10,454 nt of DNA from Clostridiales bacterium (GCA_003446975.1 DMAP01000271.1:1-10454), one strand, 5' to 3'; counted from the stretch's first letter, positions 1-5,938 are shown. Translations and numbers: made by a program. The notes: generated by a model from the letters alone, not told the origin.

Positions 1-6
1 TCTCAT
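1..6 (-). CDS. Start of the next element gene, cut by the window edge
   Basis: Only the ATG (6 to 4) and one further codon are present. The call rests on the ribosome binding site: the minus strand carries AAAGGAGGTG at 22 to 13, six bases before the ATG, which is close to a perfect Shine-Dalgarno. The gene lies directly beyond the origin-like region and on the same strand as the primase-helicase operon. In SaPIs the genes beyond ori encode packaging-interference and other accessory functions. The product here cannot be told. Confidence 0.5.
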
Positions 7-42
7 CTTGTTCACCTCCTTTCGTTAATCCATATTTTATTT

Positions 43-330
43 TTCTACAAAAGCAAAACAGAATTCTACAACACATTTTACAAAGGCGTAGTGTATAAAA
101 CTATTGCAGTTGTGCGATTTTTACCACAGTTCTACGCATCTACAATGTTGAGCCAGAACTACTATAATAAAATAATGATATATATATGTACTAAAAAAAT
201 TTATTTTTACTTATAGTATAGTATTAACTTTGTAGAGCATGTAGAATTGGACTGCAACCAAGCAATATAAACATTTGTGAGTTCTACAATTATCTCTACA
301 CTGGTATGTTTTTCTACAAAAATAGTGTAG
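43..330. other. Putative replication origin: TCTACA iterons flanking an A+T-rich core
   Basis: The core word TCTACA occurs forward at 44, 65, 139, 283, 295 and 313. It occurs inverted (TGTAGA) at 231 and 240. Near matches lie at 130 (TTCTACG) and 76 (TTTTACAA), and an inverted CTACAC at 325 to 330. Several copies are paired 8 to 12 bases apart, at 130-145, 230-246 and 282-301. Left and right clusters flank 146 to 229, which is almost pure A+T. No open reading frame crosses the region. It lies immediately behind the primase-helicase stop codon and before the next gene's ribosome binding site, the position and architecture of SaPI origins. The cognate binder is probably the neighbouring primase-helicase. 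Replication function is inferred. Confidence 0.7.
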
Positions 331-333
331 TTT

Positions 334-2733
334 CTATTTCCAGAAAAGGTTTTTAATCCCTTTTTGGTTCACTTCATCTATTTCCTCAAACTCGACTAAA
401 TCACTCTTCATCGTAATGTTAATAAAACAATCTGCGACTTTTGAGCCGTAAGATAAATTTCTAGCATAATACATATCTCCATGGATTTTCTTTATATTAG
501 AGGTAAATACATGCTGAGTTATTTTGAGATTTCTTAAGTCTGGTTCCCCATTATAATCTTTCCTGATCCGACCCTCTTTAACCAGATATTTTATAAAATA
601 GTTGTACAGATCAGCTGTGGAAATCCTATCTTTTCTGCTATCACTCATGGCGCAATTCTCTTTATAAAATTTGTAAATGATATCAGAATCCCTTAGCATT
701 TCTTCCCTGTTATCCTCGATTTCTTCCGGGGCATTAAACTCTTGATTGTTCAGGATAAATACCTTCAACTGTTCGATTGCCTTTACGATTACATACTCCA
801 TGCTCATTTTCTCAGCCAGATTCTTAATCTGTTTCTGTTTTGGGATCGCGTTCTTGAATCTGTAAATCAGAAGTCTCTCTGATATGCTAGACTTGTCACT
901 CACAAAGAAGTTTGGAACTGAATTCCCGGAAAACAGCAGCATCGCTTTATTGATGAATTCAATCGGTTCTCGAAATTTCACATGCGCTGACACAGTATCC
1001 CCGCCAGAAAGCTGCTTTAGTAAGGTGTCATTGGATATTTTGATTTCTGGACTTTCTCCGCATATATTCGCTCTTTTACCTATTATTCTCGAAAACTCTT
1101 TGCTGGTTTCGTCTGTTAACGTTTTGAGCCCGACATTTGAAAAGTCTCTCGTCCCATCCGGAGCTGTCAATAGCATCTCAGCAACTCTCAAATATACGGA
1201 TTTACCTGAGTCTTTCACTCCAGAAAAATAGAATATGTTTTTAAAGCTCCTGTAGCCCGAGATTAAGACTCCTAATATCTGGTACAGATAGTCTAGATCC
1301 TCTTGCTTGCTGTTGGTTACGCTTGAGAAGAATCCATCAACCAATGGATCTGGTGCTGCATCTTTATTCCAGTCATACCCCACACTATTTATAAAAATGA
1401 GCTTGTCTAGACTTGGATCTCCAGAGGGCTTGAAAATCATTTTCTCCACATTCAATACACCATTCTCGAAGGATATGTATTTAGGAGGAGCTAAGTCCTG
1501 TTCCCTCAACACCAGCTCGCCATCCATCAGAAGCAGTTCTTCACAGTCCTTGATGTGGCCAGGAGCTCTGAGCGTTCCTGGTATCTCTTCGCTAATCAAA
1601 TGCTTCATATTTTCAACATTTCTATAGTAATGTTTCTTTTTTAATTTAAACTGGCCTTTGAAGACCTTAATATCGAAATTCTCTTTCATGTACATTGCCA
1701 GTAAGGATATATTGACTTTATAGCCCTGGGCTGGGTTCGATGCGTTTTTTAGCACAACAAAGTATTTTCCTTTCTTGTTGTCTCCCGTTTGATCCCCCTC
1801 TTCCCCGGCAAAGTCAAAATCATCTGTAATTTGTCCACCCGAATAATAGCTCGGATCATAGCACCAGGTTCTATCTGAAAAAGCTTTTTCTATGGTTAGA
1901 TCTCTATAGTCAGCTCTGTCCCATTTATCACGATACAAGGCTGAGGATTTGAATATCCTATCTACCTGGAAACGATCATCAGTATATCCCACTATGAGAT
2001 TACAAAGAGCTAGGTCAGCTGCTGAATGATCTTCTCCATGCCCCGATATATCGCCGTTATAAAATAAGGCATTGAACTTATTTCCGTTCTTAGCATTTGA
2101 TAACCTGCTGATAATCTCTTCATCTGTTTGATTCAATGATTTATGTGATTTGCGATCTTGTTTATTAGCTTTTTGACTATTAAAATATTTCTCTGACAAT
2201 GCTTCAAGCTGCTTCTGCCTTTCTTGGATGATGTCTTTCCCCTCAATGATCTCTCCGGTTACGACAAAAAACCTAGCTTCCGAGTACACCTCAATCATTT
2301 TATCCTTTGATTTTCTGCCTGTTTTCATTGGGTTTCTTCCCCGAATAATAATGTGGGCTCCGGTACCGCTTTGACTTAGCTCTGTATAACTGTCCAAAGA
2401 ATCAATAATCCCTTTCGCCTGCTTATTCATATTTCCGTAATCATCTATGATATTATCCAAATCTATGCCAATATAAGGATCGTCCTTTGTGAATACAAAC
2501 CCTATGCCTTGATAGACTCCTTCTGATTGTTCAAGAGCTCTTTTGGCCTTGATGAAACTGGTCCATTCTCCAGGTCTAGTAGATGCAGCTTTTTTCCCGT
2601 TGATCTGATACGGGATCTTAGTCGGTTTTAATCTTGGATCCTTCTTGTTTTCTTCGAGCTTCCACAAAATCCATTGAGGAAGTAGTTTTATTTCGTCGGG
2701 TAGATTATTAAGTATATTGAATTTGTCACTCAT
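334..2733 (-). CDS. Primase-polymerase/SF3 helicase replication protein (PrimPol-D5 fusion)
   Basis: A 799-residue two-part replication initiator. The N-terminal part (about 1-170) resembles archaeo-eukaryotic primases of the phage NrS-1 PrimPol type: the acidic pair D91/D93 in GIDLD, SGTGAH at 122-127, and an EVYSEARFFVVTG stretch at 148-160. Residues 205-290 (SAADLALC..., LYRDKWDRADYRDLTIEKA) match the helical domain that follows such primases. Residues about 330-480 hold a D5_N-like segment with SFENGVLNV. An SF3 helicase core follows: Walker A GVKDSGKS at 505-512, Walker B-like ANICGE ending at E560, motif C FSGNSVPNF near N604, and a putative arginine finger at R620. The C-terminal 110 residues would be the DNA-binding winged helix. 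It starts at ATG 2733 behind GGATAGGTGA, 15 bases after the Xis-like gene, so it is translated from the same operon. In SaPIs the two functions are usually split between pri and rep. It probably primes and unwinds at the adjacent iterons. Confidence 0.88.
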   Translation of the reverse strand: MSDKFNILNNLPDEIKLLPQWILWKLEENKKDPRLKPTKIPYQINGKKAASTRPGEWTSFIKAKRALEQSEGVYQGIGFVFTKDDPYIGIDLDNIIDDYGNMNKQAKGIIDSLDSYTELSQSGTGAHIIIRGRNPMKTGRKSKDKMIEVYSEARFFVVTGEIIEGKDIIQERQKQLEALSEKYFNSQKANKQDRKSHKSLNQTDEEIISRLSNAKNGNKFNALFYNGDISGHGEDHSAADLALCNLIVGYTDDRFQVDRIFKSSALYRDKWDRADYRDLTIEKAFSDRTWCYDPSYYSGGQITDDFDFAGEEGDQTGDNKKGKYFVVLKNASNPAQGYKVNISLLAMYMKENFDIKVFKGQFKLKKKHYYRNVENMKHLISEEIPGTLRAPGHIKDCEELLLMDGELVLREQDLAPPKYISFENGVLNVEKMIFKPSGDPSLDKLIFINSVGYDWNKDAAPDPLVDGFFSSVTNSKQEDLDYLYQILGVLISGYRSFKNIFYFSGVKDSGKSVYLRVAEMLLTAPDGTRDFSNVGLKTLTDETSKEFSRIIGKRANICGESPEIKISNDTLLKQLSGGDTVSAHVKFREPIEFINKAMLLFSGNSVPNFFVSDKSSISERLLIYRFKNAIPKQKQIKNLAEKMSMEYVIVKAIEQLKVFILNNQEFNAPEEIEDNREEMLRDSDIIYKFYKENCAMSDSRKDRISTADLYNYFIKYLVKEGRIRKDYNGEPDLRNLKITQHVFTSNIKKIHGDMYYARNLSYGSKVADCFINITMKSDLVEFEEIDEVNQKGIKNLFWK

Positions 2734-2748
2734 TGATTCACCTATCCT

Positions 2749-2937
2749 TTAAAGACTTCTTCCTTCTTTGCTGACCTGTTCAAGCCACTCACTAAACGCC
2801 TTGTAATTTATTTTGACCACGGTCTCACCAACTTTGATGTGTGGAAAAGTCGGATCGGTTCTCACAAGTTTTCGAATAGTGTGCTCCCCTAATCCCGATA
2901 ATTGAGCTGTAGTTTTTATTGAATTTAAAAGTTTCAT
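2749..2937 (-). CDS. Excisionase-like small winged-HTH protein
   Basis: A 62-residue protein with a MerR/excisionase-type fold pattern: a first helix-turn-helix (SIKTTAQLSGLGEHTIRKL, about 6-24), then FPHIKVGETVVKIN, which reads as the beta-wing, and a final helix KAFSEWLEQ. This is the form of Tn916/SaPI-type Xis and AlpA-like proteins. It sits between a tiny HTH gene and the primase-helicase, with gaps of only 14 and 15 bases, as xis does in SaPIs. The start ATG at 2937 follows AGGATAGGATGT. The expected role is to bend DNA near the att site and direct the integrase towards excision, possibly also acting as a regulator. Family membership is well supported; the excision role is inferred from context. 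Confidence 0.75.
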   Translation of the reverse strand: MKLLNSIKTTAQLSGLGEHTIRKLVRTDPTFPHIKVGETVVKINYKAFSEWLEQVSKEGRSL

Positions 2938-2951
2938 ACATCCTATCCTTT

Positions 2952-3122
2952 CTACTTATTTTTCAACTCTTCAATAGCTTTCTCAATGTCTTCAACAACT
3001 TCTTGCCTTAATTTCTCCGGTCTTCTTAGCCATCTAGAGAGAGTAAATTCTGTTGTCCCAATCTTTTCAGCGATTTCCCATTGTTTTACATCAGCTTTTT
3101 TAATCCTTTCCTTAATATCCAC
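2952..3122 (-). CDS. 56-residue HTH protein, first gene of the leftward operon (Cro/Str-like)
   Basis: A GTG-initiated frame of 56 residues with an excellent Shine-Dalgarno (GGGGAGGT, about seven bases upstream). The protein begins MDIKERIKKADVKQWEIAEK and continues with IGTTEFTLSRWLRR, a clear helix-turn-helix: alanine in the first helix (IAEKIG), a turn, and the recognition helix EFTLSRWLRR. A charged C-terminal helix (EVVEDIEKAIEELKNK) could mediate dimerisation. It lies first in the operon that continues with the Xis-like and primase-helicase genes, and diverges from the larger repressor. This is the place of Str in SaPIs and of Cro in temperate phages. It most likely binds the same control region and shifts the switch towards replication. 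No match to a named family member can be claimed. Confidence 0.75.
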   Translation of the reverse strand: MDIKERIKKADVKQWEIAEKIGTTEFTLSRWLRRPEKLRQEVVEDIEKAIEELKNK

Positions 3123-3167
3123 GGACCCACCTCCCCTTTTTTGTTGTATTATTGTTGTTGTTGTGCT

Positions 3168-3183
3168 ATTCTATTATTAGAAC
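3168..3183. promoter_or_regulatory. Operator 1 (ATTCTA-N4-TAGAAC)
   Basis: An inverted repeat ATTCTATTATTAGAAC in which the 6-base arms match in five of six positions. It shares 13 of 16 bases with the perfect copy next to the repressor gene. It overlaps the -10 of the candidate leftward promoter, the position expected of a repressor site. Confidence 0.6.
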
Positions 3184-3196
3184 TCAACAACATCAA
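3168..3196 (-). promoter_or_regulatory. Candidate promoter of the HTH-xis-primase operon
   Basis: On the minus strand TTGATG (3196-3191) and TAGAAT (3173-3168) are separated by 17 bases, which fits a sigma-A promoter. Its -10 is one arm of operator 1, so a bound repressor would block it. Transcription would start near 3161, leaving a leader of about 40 bases made largely of CAA repeats. A second possible promoter, TTGATT (3228-3223) with TATATA (3205-3200), also has a 17-base spacer and overlaps operator 3. Which one is used cannot be decided here. Confidence 0.5.
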
Positions 3197-3211
3197 TTCT
3201 ATATATGAAAT
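3196..3211. promoter_or_regulatory. Operator 3, degenerate copy (ATTCTA-N4-TGAAAT)
   Basis: The left arm ATTCTA is exact and the right arm TGAAAT keeps four of six bases of TAGAAT. The centre lies 28 bases from that of operator 1. It overlaps the alternative leftward -10 (TATATA). This is the weaker of the three sites. Confidence 0.4.
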
Positions 3212-3280
3212 ATATCATAAAAAATCAAAATATCTCGAAAATTAATACAAATATATTCAAATGGAACTATTAGACAATAA

Positions 3281-3296
3281 ATTCTATAAATAGAAT
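3281..3296. promoter_or_regulatory. Operator 2, perfect inverted repeat just before the repressor gene
   Basis: ATTCTATAAATAGAAT is two perfect 7-base arms around AA. It ends one base before the AAGGAG ribosome binding site of the repressor gene and contains TATAAA, which could be that gene's -10. A protein bound here would shut off the repressor promoter, so autoregulation or control by the 56-residue HTH protein is likely. Confidence 0.65.
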
Positions 3297-3311
3297 CAAG
3301 GAGTGATTATA

Positions 3312-4010
3312 GTGGATGATAAAAGATTAGCTGAAATTTTAGCTGAAAGGCTAGGAGATGTACTGGCAGAAATGAATATTAGCAATAAAGAATTATGCAA
3401 GCTCGCAAAAAATAGAGGATACCTTCTAAATGAAAGCTTGATTTCCGATATACTAAACCCAGACAGATTTAAGAAACCCAGACTACCTAAATATGACAAA
3501 ATAGTTGCTATTGCTGATAGCTTAAAAATATCAGCGGATTTTTTAATGGGATTGTCTAAAATAAAGAGTTTGAAATTGGATTACAGGGTAACGGGATCAT
3601 TAACTGGGCTATCTGATAATTCTATCCACATACTCGAAAACTGGACGGAAACAGTTCAGTACATAGATAAAAACGGCGTAATATTTGATAAGGTTGAAAT
3701 AACTAAAGCTCCTGAAGAATTAAATCAAATAATAGAAAGCAAATGCCTGCATAAATTAATTCATCAAATAAAAGCTTTGCATTATCTGACTAACGATACT
3801 CATCAGATAGACTATCCTAGAATTAAGAACCCATACATTGGTCCATCTAAGGTAAAAACATTAAAGCAAGAGCTCCCTTCGGATTCTGTTAGAAATTATT
3901 TATTGTTTGATGTTCAAAAATCTTTTACAGAATTGATTGATAGAGAAAACCTATTCATTGAAAAAGATGAAATTAGATATGCCACCCAATCAGATATTGA
4001 TGATTTTTAA
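3312..4010 (+). CDS. HTH transcriptional repressor of the element (Stl/CI-like)
   Basis: A 232-residue protein whose first 75 or so residues form an XRE-type HTH domain: ERLGDVLAEMNISNKELCKL, then SLISDILNP, then YDKIVAIADSLKISADFLMGLS, the typical closing helices of HTH_3 domains. The rest (about 76-232) matches no domain I recognise. It has no visible LexA-type Ser-Lys protease motif, so control by self-cleavage is not indicated. An anti-repressor interaction, as known for SaPI Stl, would fit better. The start is GTG 3312, because AAGGAG at 3298-3303 lies eight bases before it; a GTG at 3303 would overlap that site. The gene diverges from the replication operon and is followed by the integrase in the same direction, as stl and int are arranged in SaPIs. 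Confidence 0.78.
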   Translation: MDDKRLAEILAERLGDVLAEMNISNKELCKLAKNRGYLLNESLISDILNPDRFKKPRLPKYDKIVAIADSLKISADFLMGLSKIKSLKLDYRVTGSLTGLSDNSIHILENWTETVQYIDKNGVIFDKVEITKAPEELNQIIESKCLHKLIHQIKALHYLTNDTHQIDYPRIKNPYIGPSKVKTLKQELPSDSVRNYLLFDVQKSFTELIDRENLFIEKDEIRYATQSDIDDF

Positions 4011-4123
4011 CAAGGGAACTCTAAAGAATGACTGGACAACCTAAAACCAATACAGAAATATAACCATTGAAAGAAAAATTTGAACCCTTGAAATTTAAGA
4101 AGAAAAAGTAGGAGGAAAATCTA

Positions 4124-5302
4124 ATGGCCGGTAATCGAATAACCAACTCGAAAGTTGGGGACAAGGAATATTACAGGGAGCGCCTCAAACTGGGAACAGA
4201 TGAAAAAGGTGAGCCTATATACAAAAATTTTTATGGTGCCAGCAAGACTGAAGCCAAAAGGATGAAAAAGGATTATCAAGAACAACTTGAAGCAGGAGTG
4301 GACCCGGACCTGTCAAAACAATCGTTGGCTAGAGCGATGAATACCTGGCTATGGGAAATAGAAAAGAATTCCGGCAATAAGACTTCCACTTTTGAAAGGT
4401 ATGAAGTGACATATCGATTATATGTGAAAAACTCTTCTCTAGGCGTTGTCATTCTTTCGGACCTGAAAAAACTACACATTCAAAAGTATTATAATGACTT
4501 GATGAAATTAGGAAAAAGCACTTCTATAATAGACAACCTACACAAGCTTTTAAGCAAATTCTTTGTTTACGCATGCTCAGAGGCCTACATATTAAAAAAC
4601 CCGCTCATCGGACTTAAAAAGCCTAAAGCGGAGAATTCTGAAAGTGTTATTGATGATGATGAATTAAAAGTTGAAACATTCACACGAGAAGAAGTAAAAA
4701 GAATCATTGAAAGTCTTAAAAGAAACACGAAACTGAGATACATTGTTTTTTTCGCTGTGTTCACTGGGTGCAGGATTGGAGAGATACTTGCTCTAGAAAA
4801 AAAGGATGTTAATGATGGTTTTGTCAATATCAACAAAATGGTAAAAGCTGTTAAAGTATTTAAGGATCCTGAGAATTATCATTATGAGATTAAAATAACC
4901 AAACCAAAAACCAAAGGATCGGTAAGAAAGATTCCACTTCCTGAGATATTGCAAAATGAGTTGAAGAGGCTGGATGTTTTGGTAAAGCGAGAGAAAATAA
5001 GATTAGGAAAAGCCTACGAGAATAACTCTCTCCTGTTCCCATCCTTAACCGGCACTTATATTGACTCAAGAAACTTAACCCGGTCATGGAAAAGAGCACT
5101 TGAAAGTGCAGGAGTTCCTTATAAAAAACTTCACGCTCTAAGACACACCTATGCAACTCGATTATTTGAAGAAGGAGCCTCTATTTTGACCGTATCAAAA
5201 TTATTAGGCCATGGATCAATAAAGACCACTGAAATATATACCCATGTCCTTGATGACATAAAAGCCAAAGAAATTGAAGTCTTAAATAATATGCTGCTAT
5301 AA
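4124..5302 (+). CDS. int: Tyrosine recombinase/integrase of the island
   Basis: A 392-residue phage/Tn916-type integrase. An N-terminal arm-binding domain (about 1-55, with KEYYRERLKLGTDEKGE and ASKTEAKRMKKDYQEQL) is followed by a SAM-like core-binding domain (about 65-165) and the catalytic domain (about 185-385). The catalytic set is complete: R217 in GCRIGE, K264 in KTKGSVRKIPL, H337 and R340 in HALRH, H363 in LGHGS and the nucleophile Y372 in TEIYTHV. ATG 4124 follows AGGAGG by eight bases. The gene lies 113 bases behind the repressor, without an obvious terminator between them, so partial co-transcription is likely. Its 3' end points at the tRNA-Arg gene 141 bases away, which marks that tRNA as the attachment site. 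The length is normal for the family and nothing looks damaged. Confidence 0.95.
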   Translation: MAGNRITNSKVGDKEYYRERLKLGTDEKGEPIYKNFYGASKTEAKRMKKDYQEQLEAGVDPDLSKQSLARAMNTWLWEIEKNSGNKTSTFERYEVTYRLYVKNSSLGVVILSDLKKLHIQKYYNDLMKLGKSTSIIDNLHKLLSKFFVYACSEAYILKNPLIGLKKPKAENSESVIDDDELKVETFTREEVKRIIESLKRNTKLRYIVFFAVFTGCRIGEILALEKKDVNDGFVNINKMVKAVKVFKDPENYHYEIKITKPKTKGSVRKIPLPEILQNELKRLDVLVKREKIRLGKAYENNSLLFPSLTGTYIDSRNLTRSWKRALESAGVPYKKLHALRHTYATRLFEEGASILTVSKLLGHGSIKTTEIYTHVLDDIKAKEIEVLNNMLL

Positions 5303-5325
5303 TCCAACAAAAAAAATAAAAAAAG

Positions 5326-5360
5326 AAACCCTTCTCAATTTAAATCAGGAAGGGTTTTTC
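5326..5360. terminator. Bidirectional rho-independent terminator between int and the tRNA cluster
   Basis: AAACCCTTC (5326-5334) pairs with GAAGGGTTT (5349-5357) around a 14-base loop. On the plus strand it is followed by TTTTTC. On the minus strand the stem is followed by a long T-rich run (the complement of 5308-5325). It can therefore stop both int transcription and the converging tRNA transcript. Confidence 0.85.
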
Positions 5361-5375
5361 TGTGTTTGATTGTTT

Positions 5376-5412
5376 TTCGCCGTGGCGAATATTTGGCGAA
5401 TAATCGATTATT
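5376..5412. repeat. Cluster of GGCGAA repeats and palindromes; candidate integrase/Xis arm sites
   Basis: TTCGCC-GT-GGCGAA (5376-5389) is a perfect inverted repeat. A further GGCGAA follows at 5395, exactly 11 bases after the one at 5384, about one helical turn. Next comes the perfect 14-base palindrome AATAATCGATTATT (5399-5412). All lie between the int terminator and the tRNA-Arg 3' end. Short repeated sites there are usual binding places for the integrase arm domain or Xis. The function is inferred from position. Confidence 0.5.
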
Positions 5413-5443
5413 AGCGTTTTTTTGAAGTCTACAACTGTGTATT

Positions 5444-5495
5444 TGGTGCACCCTAGAGGATTCGAACCTCTGACCCCTTGATTCGTAGTCAAGTA
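5444..5495. other. Attachment site (att) region at the tRNA-Arg 3' end
   Basis: The 3' half of tRNA-Arg (T-arm to anticodon loop) faces the integrase gene. Integrases of this family recombine within tRNA 3' ends and leave a direct repeat of that end at the far side of the element. The tRNA here is complete. The exact core cannot be set, because the second copy lies beyond the left edge. Confidence 0.6.
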
Positions 5496-5520
5496 CTCTA
5501 TCCAACTGAGCTAAGGGTGC
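5444..5520 (-). tRNA. tRNA-Arg (anticodon ACG)
   Basis: The minus strand gives a complete cloverleaf: acceptor GCACCCT with AGGGTGC, D-arm AGCTCAGTTGGATAGAGT, anticodon stem CTTGA/TCAAG around loop CTACGAA, and T-arm with GGTTCGAATCC. The discriminator is A and CCA is encoded (5446-5444). ACG is the usual inosine-modified Arg anticodon. The gene is the last of the His-Cys-Arg cluster and the integration target of the island. Confidence 0.96.
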
Positions 5521-5531
5521 CTAGATTCAGT

Positions 5532-5605
5532 TGGAGGCGCCACCCAGATTTGAACTGGGGGTGAAGGAGTTGCAGTCCTCTGCCTTACCACTTGGCTATG
5601 GCGCC
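5532..5605 (-). tRNA. tRNA-Cys (anticodon GCA)
   Basis: The minus strand folds with acceptor GGCGCCA/TGGCGCC, discriminator U and encoded CCA, anticodon stem GAGGA/TCCTT around CTGCAAC, and T-loop TTCAAAT. It is 74 bases with CCA, the normal tRNA-Cys length. It lies 11 bases before tRNA-Arg, in the same transcript. Confidence 0.96.
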
Positions 5606-5648
5606 TTGTTACTCCAATCTCTACACTATTAAACTACAAAAAAATATA

Positions 5649-5726
5649 TGGGGTGGATAATGGGGGTCGAACCCACGACTTCCGGAACCACAATCCGGCG
5701 CTCTAACCAACTGAGCTATATCCACC
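5649..5726 (-). tRNA. tRNA-His (anticodon GTG)
   Basis: The minus strand carries acceptor GTGGATA/TATCCAC, the extra 5' G(-1) opposite C73 that marks tRNA-His, anticodon stem CCGGA/TCCGG around TTGTGGT, and T-loop TTCGACC. CCA is encoded. It is the first gene of the cluster, about 50 bases behind a strong promoter. Confidence 0.96.
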
Positions 5727-5775
5727 ATAATGTCTAAAATTGCATATGCAGTTGCCGATATCTTACATTACCAAT

Positions 5776-5803
5776 ATTATAATATTTACTGCTCTATTGT
5801 CAA
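5776..5803 (-). promoter_or_regulatory. Promoter of the tRNA His-Cys-Arg operon
   Basis: Exact consensus TTGACA (5803-5798) and TATAAT (5781-5776) on the minus strand with a 16-base spacer. The position about 50 bases before tRNA-His and the strength suit a stable-RNA operon. Confidence 0.85.
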
Positions 5804-5871
5804 TATCTTTTGAAATGTTAAAAGTCTCGAATCACAAATCTGCTTATTTGCTCTAGGTTTTTAAAATTAAA

Positions 5872-5938
5872 TGGTGACCTTACTGGGACTCAAACCACAG
5901 CCTTTCGGTTAACAAACGAGTGCTCCAGTCCGCGATAA
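5872..5938 (-). pseudogene. Degraded tRNA-Asn (GTT) remnant
   Basis: The minus strand retains GGAGCACTCG, the anticodon region TTTGTTAACCGAAAGGC with GTT in the right frame, GGTTTGAGTCC of the T-loop, and AAGGTCACCA as a 3' acceptor with CCA. These match the 3' two thirds of a Gram-positive tRNA-Asn. The matching 5' acceptor strand (TGACCTT) is missing, the D-arm is scrambled, and the T-stem no longer pairs (CTGTGG against CCCAG). It therefore cannot fold as a working tRNA. A truncated copy left by an earlier integration at this locus would explain it. Confidence 0.6.

Larger units (their letters stand above)
1..5495. mobile_element. Integrated PICI-like (SaPI-type) genomic island, right end; continues past the left edge
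   Basis: The block holds integrase and repressor on the plus strand, and a small HTH gene, a Xis-like gene and a primase-helicase on the minus strand, followed by an iteron-type origin. It ends at the 3' end of a tRNA-Arg gene. This mirrors the known SaPI/PICI order int-stl | str-xis-pri/rep-ori. The genes are visibly more A+T-rich than the two-component operon to the right. No capsid, tail, relaxase or lysis gene is seen, but only part of the element is in view. A P4-like satellite, a prophage remnant or an integrative mobilizable element remain possible. The right border is placed inside tRNA-Arg, where the att core would lie. The left border is not in the window. Confidence 0.72.

Noticed and set aside
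37..330. CRISPR-like array in the short-repeat region
   Set aside because: The repeats are only 6-8 bases, unevenly spaced and on both strands. They fit iterons, not a CRISPR array.
884..1627. Plus-strand open frames of 106-115 codons within the primase-helicase gene
   Set aside because: They are antisense to a protein with clear motifs, lack ribosome binding sites and have no recognisable domains.
2986..3180. Plus-strand frame opposite the 56-residue HTH gene
   Set aside because: The product ends in low-complexity hydrophobic residues from the CAA-type repeat. The minus strand has the better start and a real HTH.
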